Below, piece by piece: positions 1-7,867 of a DNA stretch of 24,243 nucleotides. The stretch's first letter is position 1. Every line of letters begins with the position of its first letter. A program made the translations under genes and the position numbers. Under the pieces are notes generated by a model that worked only from the letters and a program-made list of their open reading frames with translations, was not told the DNA's origin and did no database searches. Origin of the DNA: JOPF133 sp052144935 (lineage in GTDB: Bacteria; Acidobacteriota; Terriglobia; Bryobacterales; Bryobacteraceae); assembly GCA_052144935.1 (NCBI GenBank), contig JBKQPR010000017.1, positions 1 to 24,243 on the forward strand. The letters run 5' to 3'.

Positions 1-175
1 CTGTCGGATACGGATGTTGGATCTCCACCGCCGGTAGCAAGTTGCCGAGTCGCGCCATGAATCGCTCCCACGTCCAGCGGGTCCGCTGACTTCGTCGCCG
101 TAGCATCCGCAGCCATGTTCGCCTCACTTCGTGCAGAAACGCCTTCAGTCGCTCCTCGTTGCCCGGCACCCCATG
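1..175 (-). pseudogene. Group II intron reverse transcriptase/maturase, C-terminal fragment
   Basis: Read on the minus strand, codons from about 175 down to 2 are open without a stop and give HGVPGN, then LKAFLHEVRRTWLRMLRRRS, then TWERF and ILHP-like IQHPYP. This order (VPGN, a basic W-L-x-x-L-R-R-R-S-Q stretch, T-W-E-R-F, H-P-x-P) is the familiar C-terminal maturase/DNA-binding end of group II intron-encoded reverse transcriptases. Only about 58 residues are visible. The reading frame continues off the left edge of the window. Upstream of the VPGN motif the homology stops and the 5' part of a hydrolase gene on the other strand begins, so the RT is truncated here and lacks its polymerase domain. 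Intron RTs act in the splicing and mobility of their host intron; this piece alone could not. The assignment is by motif recognition and was not searched. Confidence 0.75.
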
Positions 176-2101
176 GGAGGCGCCGCGGCGCAGGGAGGCC
201 GTGGAGGCGCCGCAGCCAACCAGACGAGCGCCGCCGCCGCAACGGGCGATCGCGCCCTCTTCATCCGCGAGAACTACACCAAGTTCGAGTACCGCATCGC
301 CATGCGCGACGGCGCCAGGCTGTTTACGTCGGTTTACGTGCCCAAGGACGTATTCACCGACGGCCGGACGTATCCGATAATGATGCAGCGGACGGGCTAC
401 AACGTGGCGCCGTATGGCGCCGACCAGTACCGGACGAGCCTGGGTCCCTCGGAGCTGTTTGAGCGCGAGAAGTTCATCTTCGTGTACCAGGACGTGCGCG
501 GCCGGTTCATGAGCGAGGGCGATTTCGTCACCATCCGCCCGCACAAGCCGGTGAAGAACGGGCCGAAAGACACCGACGAGAGTACCGACACCTGGGATAC
601 CGTCGATTGGCTGGTGAAGCACCTTCCCGGCAATACCGGCAAGGTGGGAATGTGGGGCGTGTCGCAGCCGGGGTTCTACGCCACGGCGGGGATGATCGAC
701 GCGCATCCGGCGCTGGTGGCGGTGGCGCCGCAGGCTCCGGTTACGGATTACTACATGGGCGACGACGTCTACCACAACGGCGCGTTCATGCTGGCGCACC
801 GTTTCAGCTTCTACATGGGGTTCCGCAACCGCCAGGGCGATCCCGCGCCGCCTCCGCGCACGCTGCCCTTCGATTACGGCACGCCGGATGGCTACGACTT
901 CTACCTCGCCCTGGGGTCGCTGGCCAACGCCGACGAGAAGTACTTCAAGCACACGCAGCCCATGTGGAACATGAACATCGACCACACCAGCTACGACCAA
1001 GAGTGGCAGTCGCGGGCCATTTGGAAGCACCTGAAGGCCATCAAGCCGGCGGTGATGCTGGTGGGCGGCTGGTACGACAACGAAGATCCGCAGGGGCTGC
1101 TGCGGCAGTTCGATTTCATGGAGAAGAATACGCCGCCGGCGGACATGCTGGTGATGGGTCCGTGGAACCACGGCGGTTTCGGGCGCGGCGATGGCGACCG
1201 GCTGGGCAACATCAACTTCGGCTCGAAGACCGGGCCGTATTACCGGGAACGCATCGAGTTCCCTTTCTTCCTCTACTACCTGAAGGGCCGCGGCGATGGC
1301 AAGTTTCCCAAGGCGTGGGTGTTTCAAACGGGCCTGAACCAGTGGCGCCGTTTCGATCGGTGGCCGCCCGGCGAAGCCAAGCCCACCGACCTGTTCCTGG
1401 ACGCCCACGGCAAGCTGGCATGGAGCCGGCCGGCGGAGGCGGGATTCGAAGAGTACCTGTCGGACCCCGCGAAGCCGGTGCCATACGTGGGCCGCATCGT
1501 GCAAGGGATCCTCAATTCGTATATGACCGAGGACCAGCGGTTCGCCGCCATGCGTCCCGATGTGCTGGTGTTCAAGACCGAGCCGCTGGACCATGACGTG
1601 CCGGTGTTTGGGCCGATTCAAGTGGATCTGAAGGTGTCGACCTCCGGGACGGACTCGGATTTCGACGTGAAAGTGATCGACGTGTTCCCGGGCGATTATC
1701 CGGACTATAACAATGCGGCGCCGGCGGCCGGGGCAGCGTTCGGGGCAGCGCCGACGGCTCCGGCAGCAGCCACCGCGGTGCCCATGGGAGGATACCAGGA
1801 ATTGATCCGCGGCGAGCCATTCCGCGGTAAGTTCCGCAAGAGCTTTGAAAAGCCCGTACCGTTCGATCCCAACCAGCCGGACCGGATCGCATTCTATCTG
1901 CCGGACATTGCGCATACCTGGCGGCAGGGACATCGGATCATGGTACAGGTGCAGAGTTCCTGGTTTCCGCTGACGGACCGCAATCCGCAGAAGTTCATGG
2001 AGATTCCCAAGGCGCTCTCGAGCGATTTCCAGAAGGCCTTCGAGCGCGTGTACGTCGGCGGCGCGGACGGGTCGCGGATCCAGTTGCGGATAATGGAGTA
2101 A
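131..2101 (+). CDS. CocE/NonD family serine hydrolase (X-Pro dipeptidyl-peptidase-like)
   Basis: Alpha/beta hydrolase of the CocE/NonD class, which cleaves esters or acyl-peptide bonds. The substrate cannot be read from sequence. The catalytic triad is visible: Ser178 in GVSQPG after GMW, Asp316 in GGWYDNEDP, and His347 in GPWNHGG. A C-terminal jelly-roll domain (about residues 440-656, PepX_C type) follows. It contains an Ala/Pro-rich low-complexity insert near residues 535-555. Length (656 aa) fits the family. The only start in frame is the GTG at 131, because stops lie at 35-37 and 101-103 in this frame. The first 15 codons are the antisense of a group II intron RT fragment. Family members are usually exported, and residues 16-21 (GGAAAQ) look like the end of a signal peptide whose front part is missing. 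Translation and export of this copy are therefore doubtful, although the catalytic body is intact. Confidence 0.9.
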   Translation: MQKRLQSLLVARHPMGGAAAQGGRGGAAANQTSAAAATGDRALFIRENYTKFEYRIAMRDGARLFTSVYVPKDVFTDGRTYPIMMQRTGYNVAPYGADQYRTSLGPSELFEREKFIFVYQDVRGRFMSEGDFVTIRPHKPVKNGPKDTDESTDTWDTVDWLVKHLPGNTGKVGMWGVSQPGFYATAGMIDAHPALVAVAPQAPVTDYYMGDDVYHNGAFMLAHRFSFYMGFRNRQGDPAPPPRTLPFDYGTPDGYDFYLALGSLANADEKYFKHTQPMWNMNIDHTSYDQEWQSRAIWKHLKAIKPAVMLVGGWYDNEDPQGLLRQFDFMEKNTPPADMLVMGPWNHGGFGRGDGDRLGNINFGSKTGPYYRERIEFPFFLYYLKGRGDGKFPKAWVFQTGLNQWRRFDRWPPGEAKPTDLFLDAHGKLAWSRPAEAGFEEYLSDPAKPVPYVGRIVQGILNSYMTEDQRFAAMRPDVLVFKTEPLDHDVPVFGPIQVDLKVSTSGTDSDFDVKVIDVFPGDYPDYNNAAPAAGAAFGAAPTAPAAATAVPMGGYQELIRGEPFRGKFRKSFEKPVPFDPNQPDRIAFYLPDIAHTWRQGHRIMVQVQSSWFPLTDRNPQKFMEIPKALSSDFQKAFERVYVGGADGSRIQLRIME

Positions 2102-2139
2102 GTCGCCGGCGATAGTTCGGAACGAGATTAGACAAACAC

Positions 2140-2668
2140 ATAAAGACCACCGTGGCGGACAGACTCATCGAAACGCTGGTGAACGCAGGCGTAAAGCGGT
2201 TTATGGTGTGGCGGGCGATTCCTTAAATGGCCTGACCGATACGATCCGCAGACGTAAGAAGATCGAGTGCCTGCATGTCAGGCACGAGGAGGTGGCTGCT
2301 CTTGCGGCCGGCGCGGAGGCTCACCTTACAGGAGAGATCGCCGTGTGCGCGGGCAGTTGCGGCCCAGGACAATCTTCACCTCATCAATGGCCTCTTCGAT
2401 TGCCATCGGGACCGTGTGCCGGTAATCGCGATTGCGGCGCAGGTTCCGGATAACGAGATTGGAAGCGGCTACTTTCAGGAGACGCATCCGGAGTATCTGT
2501 TCAAGGACTTGCAGCCATTTACTGCGAATTGGTTTCGCAACCGGACCAGATGCCGCGAGTATTGGGAATCGCCATGCGTACATCTCTCGCTAAGCGAGGT
2601 GTCGCGGCGGCCGTCATCCCTGGAGATGTGGCGTTGCGGGAGTGGTCTTCACCCGCGCCTGCTCAGTG
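2140..2668 (+). pseudogene. Decayed N-terminal fragment of a pyruvate oxidase/dehydrogenase (PoxB-like, ThDP enzyme)
   Basis: Piecing three frames together gives a recognisable ThDP-binding N-terminal domain: TVADRLIETLVNAGVKR, YGVAGDSLNGLTDTIRR, HEEVAALAAGAEAHLTG, CAGSCGPG, NLHLINGLFDCHRDRVPV, NEIGSGYFQETHPEYLFKD, ELVSQPDQMPRVLGIAMR and IPGDVALRE. This is the PoxB family, which decarboxylates pyruvate to acetate and CO2 and passes electrons to quinone. Lesions are a missing base near 2200-2203 and extra bases near 2370, 2509 and 2519. An ATA sits where ATG is expected (2140), and a TGA ends the frame at 2666-2668. Only about 175 of roughly 580 family residues remain, so both the central and the C-terminal ThDP domains are gone. 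Family identity is confident; that the gene is dead is seen directly in the sequence. Confidence 0.85.
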
Positions 2669-2729
2669 AACGACTATGCGTCAAATTGAAAACCAGGGAG
2701 TTGCCGATACATCGAATACTTCCGTCATT

Positions 2730-2751
2730 GACCAAGCCGTCTGGCTTGGTC
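2730..2751. terminator. Perfect hairpin between convergent units
   Basis: GACCAAGCC, loop GTCT, GGCTTGGTC: a perfect 9-bp stem. It lies between the plus-strand poxB remnant and the 3' end of the minus-strand DUF3592 gene. A pyrimidine-rich run follows on the plus strand but there is no clean T tract, so a role as a bidirectional terminator is inferred. Confidence 0.4.
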
Positions 2752-2788
2752 TCTCCCTCCACGGTGAAGCCGCCCGGCCGCCAACCGC

Positions 2789-3499
2789 TCACACCACCTT
2801 CGGCAGAAACGAAGTATCCACGGTGTAGCGGCGCGGGTTGTTCGGATCCACCAGCACCTCCAGTGTCTTCACGGTTATGAATTCCGTCGGATCGTACCAG
2901 ATGTTGCCGCTATGAAAAACATGTATCTCGTTGCGCGCCGGATCCAGCCATTGACACATGATCCGAAACGGATTTCTTCCGTTGACCTCCAGCGATGTAT
3001 TCAGCTCCACGCTGGTAATCTCCGCCAGGATGCGCCTCCCATTCTGATGCAGCCATGCATTCTTTTGATCGCTGAAGCGCTTCCACACCAGGTACCCGGC
3101 TCCCGGCGCCGTAAACAACACGCCCAGGCAGATCATCACGATCGAACCCGCCCACAACTGTCCGAACGAGTTGAGGGACGCCTTGTACGGCTGCTGCGGA
3201 TCGTAGAGAACCGTGACCGCCTCGCTCACCGAATACGAAGGTGGACTGGACCCCGTGTTCGAGACGAAATCGATCGCCTGGCCCTCCGTCGTACGAAACT
3301 GGACGTGCGGATAGTAGGACCACGAAGAGCCATCGCGGCTCGAACTGCTTTCCCTATAGACATTCTCGACGACCACACCCGGCACCGAGATAGCGGTCTG
3401 GAGGAAATGTTGCGTATGCCGGACCATGAAGTAGCTGCCGATCAGCAACCCCAGGCCGACCACGAAGAAAATGCTGAAAACCAAGCGCACGACCTTCAT
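2789..3499 (-). CDS. DUF3592 domain membrane protein
   Basis: The 236-residue protein has a hydrophobic segment at about residues 4-26, a soluble domain, a second membrane segment at about 112-136 (AGSIVMICLGVLFTAPGAGY) and a C-terminal soluble domain. The first soluble part has the DUF3592 pattern: PGVVVENVYRE, then YYPHVQFRTTEGQ, then VTVLYDPQQPYKA. The C-terminal half repeats the theme (ILAEITSVELNTSLEVNG ... VLVDPNNPRRYTVD), so two DUF3592-like beta domains flank the second helix. No enzymatic motif is seen and the function of the family is unknown. The ATG is preceded by GGGAGG at a 7-base spacing, which supports this start. The gene is monocistronic and converges on the poxB remnant. 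Confidence 0.87.
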   Translation of the reverse strand: MKVVRLVFSIFFVVGLGLLIGSYFMVRHTQHFLQTAISVPGVVVENVYRESSSSRDGSSWSYYPHVQFRTTEGQAIDFVSNTGSSPPSYSVSEAVTVLYDPQQPYKASLNSFGQLWAGSIVMICLGVLFTAPGAGYLVWKRFSDQKNAWLHQNGRRILAEITSVELNTSLEVNGRNPFRIMCQWLDPARNEIHVFHSGNIWYDPTEFITVKTLEVLVDPNNPRRYTVDTSFLPKVV

Positions 3500-4020
3500 A
3501 TGGAAACCTCCCGGCTACGTCGCGGCCATGGCCGCCGCCGCGATCCTGCCTCTCGATCCGGCTTCGAACGGCGCCACCCGGCAACGGCCAAGCATTCCCC
3601 GTTTCCCCCCCGGCCCCCGGCCAGCCCGTCCGCTTTGCCATCTGCTGATGGTATACCAACTCCCGTGCCAGTGAAAGAGCTCGCCGCACCCTCACACCTT
3701 CAGGTTCCGCGGACAGCCTACGATCTGCCTGCAAATGGCGGGTGAGGTAGCCGGGATTTGCCCAAACCTGGTCGCCGATTCGGCCGATGGCCGGATCGAA
3801 AGCGTCAAGTATCAGGCGCTGGATTCGATGTTGCTGAACGAGCTGCAAAAGCAGAAACGGCAGATCCTGGAGCTGTTTGAAACCATTCGGATCCAGCAGG
3901 AGCGGAACCGCAAACTGGAGGCCCGCCTCGAGGCGGTGGAGGCGTTGAGGTCCGGTAAGGCAACAGCCGACGCACCCCGCGCCGCCCTTCCGCGGTCGGG
4001 GGTGCCGGGTGCTCTCCAGG

Positions 4021-4050
4021 CCCTCTGGGCCTCTCTGGGCCCCTCTGGGC
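4021..4050. repeat. Period-10 tandem repeat, three copies
   Basis: Three consecutive 10-mers, CCCTCTGGGC, CTCTCTGGGC and CCCTCTGGGC, differ at a single position. They sit in the degenerate end of the S74 remnant, just upstream of the DUF4159 promoter region. The same 10-mer recurs at 16898-16907 inside a hydrolase gene. Confidence 0.75.
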
Positions 4051-4084
4051 CCGTAGCCGTCGTCAGAGCCGCCACGACTTGGAG

Positions 4085-4090
4085 TATAAT
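4085..4090 (+). promoter_or_regulatory. Candidate -10 box of the DUF4159 gene
   Basis: A perfect TATAAT lies 12 bases before the ATG at 4103. No convincing -35 hexamer is seen 16-18 bases upstream, and no Shine-Dalgarno sequence separates it from the ATG. If it is used, the mRNA leader would be only a few bases long. Confidence 0.4.
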
Positions 4091-4102
4091 TAACGCACTG
4101 AA

Positions 4103-4924
4103 ATGCGGCTCCGCTCGCTGTTGTTGTTGATTGCAGTCGGCCTTGGCGCCTGGGGCGTGCTGCGCGCCCAAAAGCCCTTTCGCGAATACGAAGCGATCGA
4201 GTACGAAAACTTTCAACTACCGTCCGATTATCAAGAAAAGCACGAGTGGACCCGCGCGCGGCTCAAGTGTCCAGGCATCAACCGGGGCTACAGGTCCAGT
4301 CTGAACTGGACGATGGATTATCCGCGCTCGGATCGGCATCTGCTTCAAGGCGTACGACGGCTGACGCGGATCGACACGCGATCGGTGGAGCAGGTGGTGG
4401 AACTCGACGGCACCGGCGACGTTTACAACTGGCCGATGATGTACGCGGTCGAGGTCGGGCATTGGTACTTGCCGGACGATCAGGCGGCACAATTGCGGGA
4501 GTTTCTGCTGCGTGGCGGTTTCCTGATGGTCGACGATTTCCACGGCTCGGAAGAATATAGGGGCATGAACGAGTGGCAAGTTTTTACCGCCAGCATGAGC
4601 AAGGTGTTTCCCGACCGCCCCATCGTGGACATCCAGAACAGCGACCCGATCTTTCACACCATCTACGATCTGGACGACCGGTTCCAGGTGCCGGGCTGGC
4701 AATGGACTCGTACTGGGCTTACATACGAAAAAGGCCAGACCGGCAAGCCAGAGCACTGGCGCGCGATTTACGACGACAAAGGCCGGATCATGGTTGCGAT
4801 CTGTCATAACATGGACCTGGGCGATGCCTGGGAGTGGTCTGACGACCCCCGGTATCCGGAGAAATGGGCTACGTTAGCCTACAAGATCGCGATGAACTAC
4901 TTCACTTACGATCTAACACACTAG
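4103..4924 (+). CDS. DUF4159 domain-containing secreted protein
   Basis: 273 residues with an N-terminal signal peptide (residues 1-22: basic MRLR, Leu-rich core, cleavage near LRAQ). The mature part carries the DUF4159 pattern: YPRSDRHLLQGVRRLT, the region EVGHWYLPDDQAAQLREFLL, then GGFLMVDDFHG, FPDRPIVDIQNSDPIFHTIY and MVAICHNMDLGDAWEW near the end. The fold is a flavodoxin/glutamine-amidotransferase-like Rossmann domain in the family. No enzymatic activity is established for these proteins. Acidobacteriota often carry them near MoxR/DUF58 gene sets, but no such partner lies here. A TATAAT box sits just upstream. The reading frame is clean and ends 360 bases before the next coding sequence. 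Confidence 0.93.
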   Translation: MRLRSLLLLIAVGLGAWGVLRAQKPFREYEAIEYENFQLPSDYQEKHEWTRARLKCPGINRGYRSSLNWTMDYPRSDRHLLQGVRRLTRIDTRSVEQVVELDGTGDVYNWPMMYAVEVGHWYLPDDQAAQLREFLLRGGFLMVDDFHGSEEYRGMNEWQVFTASMSKVFPDRPIVDIQNSDPIFHTIYDLDDRFQVPGWQWTRTGLTYEKGQTGKPEHWRAIYDDKGRIMVAICHNMDLGDAWEWSDDPRYPEKWATLAYKIAMNYFTYDLTH

Positions 4925-5013
4925 TTCCTCGACCGCCTGATTCGGTGTGATTCGAAAACCGTTCTCTTAACCCGCGCGGCTCCGAAAGCAATTTAAAGCG
5001 ATTCGTTGCTTGC

Positions 5014-5043
5014 CTCTCTCTTCGTTTCTCTCTCTCTTCGTTT
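5014..5043. repeat. Direct repeat of a 14-bp pyrimidine-rich unit
   Basis: CTCTCTCTTCGTTT occurs at 5014-5027 and again at 5030-5043, giving a period of 16. It lies in the 363-base gap after the DUF4159 gene, immediately before a cluster of palindromes. No gene is seen in this gap. Confidence 0.7.
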
Positions 5044-5118
5044 GGGGCGTTCGAGGCGCCCCGACATTTGGAACCGGTTCCGTACTCCCCGTAAGGGGAG
5101 CGCTCCCCGCAGGGAGCG
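5044..5118. repeat. Array of four consecutive palindromes
   Basis: Four dyads follow one another in 75 bases. They are GGGGCG/CGCCCC with a 7-base loop (5044-5062), the perfect 10-mer GAACCGGTTC (5071-5080), CTCCCC-GTAA-GGGGAG (5085-5100) and CGCTCCC-CGCA-GGGAGCG (5101-5118). The last two are abutting hairpins with tetraloops and no T tract after them. They could be a REP-like element, an RNA structure or the scar of an inserted element. The flanking DNA gives no further clue. Confidence 0.65.
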
Positions 5119-5287
5119 TGCCATCAGGCCAGGTTTACGCCCCTGGAGGCCGGGCTTAGGAAGCGTTGCAATGTCTGTGCTCCGGATTTAAGGCCCCCCA
5201 TGGTTGGGCTCCGGCAGACATCCCCGCGAGGACCGCAATCTCGCCCAACAAGCGGTTCCCTCTTCAATCTCAAGCTAGCACGCGGGT

Positions 5288-5734
5288 TTGGGGCGACCTG
5301 CAGGGCATGTCTGTAAGGGATTGATAATATTCGGAATTCTCTCGGCGGACTTTGTGAACGGCTTCGCGCCGGACGGCCGGTCCGGTGTCCGCTCCCTTTA
5401 CGTTCGCGGCTCCGATCTGAGGCGGGACCAAAGGGCGCGACGGTTGCCTTCGCCAGAAGCACAGTATCTCGCGGTCGAAGACCTGGTAAACGACGAGTAT
5501 CAGGAAGCCTCCGGCACTCTGACGATTTCGCTGGCAACGAAAATGGGAGGCAAAGTGGCACGTGCCCAAAAGCCATTCACTGTCGGCGCGCTGGGCCAGA
5601 CCACTCTCCATATCGATCTCGACGTGCCCAATACGCCGGGCGATTTTCTGCTGCAGGCCAAAGCAGATGCCGGAAAGGGACAACCGACGCTCAGCCGCCG
5701 CAATGTCGCGATTGAGGCCGCGGCTGGAAAATAG
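5288..5734 (+). CDS. Beta-sandwich C-terminal fragment, probably from a larger glycosidase-like protein
   Basis: The first 60 residues (Arg-rich, no signal peptide) have no recognisable family character. From about residue 62 the chain looks like an immunoglobulin-like beta-sandwich found at the end of bacterial glycoside hydrolases: VEDLVNDEYQEASGTLTISL, then FTVGALGQTTLHIDLDVP, then GDFLLQAKADAG and TLSRRNVAIE. The DUF5060 glycosidase starts 50 bases downstream, so both may have belonged to one polysaccharide-degradation operon. The palindrome array and short repeats upstream, together with the missing catalytic domain, suggest the 5' part of the gene was lost. The start at 5288 is simply the first start in the frame and has no good ribosome binding site. 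Family identity is inference. Confidence 0.5.
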   Translation: MGRPAGHVCKGLIIFGILSADFVNGFAPDGRSGVRSLYVRGSDLRRDQRARRLPSPEAQYLAVEDLVNDEYQEASGTLTISLATKMGGKVARAQKPFTVGALGQTTLHIDLDVPNTPGDFLLQAKADAGKGQPTLSRRNVAIEAAAGK

Positions 5735-5784
5735 ACGCAAAAAGGATACCCCTCGGGGTTTGAAACGCGATAGCATCGCTTCAA

Positions 5785-6939
5785 ATGAATTGCCCCCTGT
5801 TCGCCGCGGCCGGCCTCTTGTTCACCGCAGTGGGGACCTCGGCCGCACCCAAAGAAATCACGTTCTCACAATCGGCAACATCGGTGGAGGCCTACGACTT
5901 CGTTGAAGTCGTCATCGCCGTCGCCGCCCCCGACGCGCGCAATCCCTTCACGGATGTCGCGGTTCGTGGCTCGTTCGGCAAGGCCGGATCCTCGGAACGG
6001 CTCACGGTCGATGGCTTCTGCGACTCAGCGGACGGAAGCACCTTCCGCATTCGATTCATGCCGTCGTCGCCGGGCGACTATACCTACTCCGTCACCTACC
6101 ATCAGGACGGCGCGCAAAAAGCTTACTCCGGAACTTTTCGCTCCACCGGCGGCCATCGCCGCGGGCCGATTCGCATCGATCCCCAGTACCGCTGGCACTT
6201 CATCTGGGAGGGCACCGGCGAGCACTACTTTTTCAACGGCACGACCGCGTTCTGGTTGATGGGATGGAAGGACGAACGCATCATTCGCTTCAGCCTCGAA
6301 CGCCTGCACCGGCTCAAGATTGACCGGGCGCGCGTGCTGCTCGCCGGGCGGACCAACATGGCTTATGGCGACCCGGTGATGAACACGGACCAGTGGAGCG
6401 TCTTTCTCAGCCCCTGGCCCGCTAGCGACGCTGCCGATTTCTCACACCCCGGTTTCGACTACTCCCGGTTCCGCATCGATCATTGGCAAAGATTCGAGCG
6501 CATGCTGCGGTTCGCGCGCGAGCGCGACTTCATCATTTCCGTCATTCTCGACATCTCGGATGGCCGGGTCCATCCGGCCGCCGGCAGTGACGACGAGCGG
6601 CGGTATATCCGCTATGCGGCCGCACGCCTCTCAGCGTTTTCCAACATTACCTGGGACCTGGGCGACGATCTGGATTCCTTCCGGGACGAGAAATGGGCGC
6701 ATGAGACCGGCAGCTTGCTGGAAGGCTGGGACCCGTACACGCATCTCGCCACATCCCATCCGGTGCATACCGAACACCAGGATCGCGCCTCGGAGTGGTT
6801 CGGCTTCACGTCCCTGCAGGATTGGTCGCGAACGCAACATGCGCTGATGCTGGAGAGCCGCCGGCTGCAGACCCTGACCGGGCGGATCATCCCTCAAACC
6901 AACGAAGAATACGGCTACGAAGATCACTACCCCAAGTAG
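5785..6939 (+). CDS. DUF5060 / DUF4038-type putative glycoside hydrolase, N-terminal part (interrupted by amber codon)
   Basis: 384 residues up to an in-frame TAG at 6937-6939. Residues 1-20 form a signal peptide (cleavage near TSAAP). Residues 21-118 form a DUF5060 beta-sandwich (KEITFSQSATSVEAYDFVEV ... YTYSVTYHQDG). From about residue 125 a (beta/alpha)8-type glycosidase domain begins (FIWEGTGEHYFFNGTTAFWL, HLKID-like RLHRLKIDRARVLLAGR, FSNITWDLGDDLDSF, IIPQTNEEYGYEDHYP). The acidic residues in the last block are candidates for catalytic or substrate-binding roles. The amber codon falls in the middle of the conserved domain, and the same frame continues without a gap to 7410. The two pieces therefore were one gene of about 541 codons, most simply a TGG-to-TAG change. 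The product as written would be truncated. Confidence 0.85.
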   Translation: MNCPLFAAAGLLFTAVGTSAAPKEITFSQSATSVEAYDFVEVVIAVAAPDARNPFTDVAVRGSFGKAGSSERLTVDGFCDSADGSTFRIRFMPSSPGDYTYSVTYHQDGAQKAYSGTFRSTGGHRRGPIRIDPQYRWHFIWEGTGEHYFFNGTTAFWLMGWKDERIIRFSLERLHRLKIDRARVLLAGRTNMAYGDPVMNTDQWSVFLSPWPASDAADFSHPGFDYSRFRIDHWQRFERMLRFARERDFIISVILDISDGRVHPAAGSDDERRYIRYAAARLSAFSNITWDLGDDLDSFRDEKWAHETGSLLEGWDPYTHLATSHPVHTEHQDRASEWFGFTSLQDWSRTQHALMLESRRLQTLTGRIIPQTNEEYGYEDHYPK

Positions 6940-6969
6940 GCGCCGGCGCCTCCCGGTGACTCGGCCGAA

Positions 6970-7410
6970 GTGCTGCGCCGGACGGCCTGGGAGATTGTCA
7001 TGGCGGGCGCGTATGGCACGGCCGGCGAGACCGCAAGGCGCGGGACGAATATCTGGCCGGATACCGGAGGCGGCTGGGTGAACGGGCGCGGTGACGACAC
7101 GATGACCATGCTTGCCGGATACGCGCACATGGTGGATTTCTTCACCGGGTTCGAATGGTGGAAGACCAGCCCGCACGATGAATTGGCGAGCGGCGGCGCG
7201 TACTGTCTTGCGGAGTTGGGCAGAACCTATGCCGTCTATCTCCCCAATGGCGGCAAGGTCACGCTGAAGCTGGAACCTGGCCGCTATCAGGCCGAGTGGT
7301 TCAGCGGCTTCACTGGTGAGATTGTGCCCATTGGTGCTGCCGGCGGTCCCGTTTGGACTTCGCCGGAGGCTCCGGACCGGAGTGACTGGGCGCTGCTGCT
7401 ACGGAGATGA
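6970..7410 (+). CDS. C-terminal part of the interrupted DUF5060-type glycosidase
   Basis: This piece is in the same frame as the upstream gene and separated from it only by the amber codon at 6937-6939. Codons from 6940 already match the family (PGDSAEVLRRTAWEIVMAGA). It holds the end of the glycosidase barrel (GTNIWPDTGGGWVNGRGDD, LAGYAHMVDFFTGFEWWK) and a small C-terminal beta domain, the putative collagen-binding domain usual in DUF4038 proteins (YCLAELGRTYAVYLPNGGKV ... GRYQAEWFSGFTGEIVPIG). The GTG at 6970 is only the first possible start after the stop. No ribosome binding site supports separate translation. It would be made only through stop readthrough or if the stop is a sequencing error. 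Confidence 0.75.
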   Translation: MLRRTAWEIVMAGAYGTAGETARRGTNIWPDTGGGWVNGRGDDTMTMLAGYAHMVDFFTGFEWWKTSPHDELASGGAYCLAELGRTYAVYLPNGGKVTLKLEPGRYQAEWFSGFTGEIVPIGAAGGPVWTSPEAPDRSDWALLLRR

Positions 7411-7867
7411 GAACAAGAACAACCGCGGAAGTAACGCGCCAGCACCAGGAACACACCTAAAGGCATCGCACCGGGCGGCGCCGCGCGCATCGCCGCTCCC
7501 GGTCCACGGTCGCAGGGCCGCAGCCCACCGCGGAGCGGACGGGACGCTGGGCAGCGCGCAAGACGCATTCCGGCGGCTCCCAGCGAGCATTATCCAGGCA
7601 GTTGAGGCAGCGGCCACATCGGCATCGCCTGGCTGATGTTGGCGATTGATAAACCGGCTCAGTGCCTGCCGTCTTCCTCGAACGGCGCATCCTTCCATTA
7701 CCCGTTTATGGGAGGATGCCCGGCATCCGGACTCAATCCGGTTGCTCACCGCGACCGGGCCCCTGCTGGCTTCGGTCGCGCCGCGCTGCTTCACAACGCC
7801 GTAAAACCGATGGCAGAAAAAGATCGACGGAGCACTGCTCAGCGGCACGAGCCTTGATCCGGTTCGT
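7411..7867. other. Gap without an intact gene
   Basis: No intact coding region is supported here. The only recognisable piece is a short Cys-rich motif on the minus strand (see 7575-7636). The remainder looks like decayed DNA with no terminator-like hairpin or promoter that I could support. Confidence 0.5.
7575..7636 (-). pseudogene. Cys-rich zinc-binding motif remnant
   Basis: The minus-strand translation gives RCRCGRCLNCLDNARWE, a C-x-C-x2-C-x2-C cluster followed by N-A-R-W-E. From memory this resembles a short zinc-binding segment recurring in Acidobacteriota hypothetical proteins. The frame on either side has no further family character, so this is a scrap. Confidence 0.35.

Larger units (their letters stand above)
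3735..4130 (+). pseudogene. Fragment of a peptidase-S74-type intramolecular chaperone tail
   Basis: About 75 residues from the start resemble the C-terminal end of the S74 self-cleaving chaperone domain found on phage tail spikes and bacterial tail-fibre-like proteins: AGEVAGICPNLV, then DGRIESVKYQALDSMLLNEL, then a Gln/Glu/Arg-rich coiled coil to about residue 76. The catalytic Ser-Lys region and all of the fibre part that should precede it are absent. The ATG at 3735 lies inside the conserved EEVAEVxPxLV-type block, so it is not a native start. Beyond about 3965 the frame runs through low-complexity sequence and into the next gene, ending at 4130. This is most likely a 3' remnant of a larger fibre gene. 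A short expressed coiled-coil protein cannot be excluded. Confidence 0.6.
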
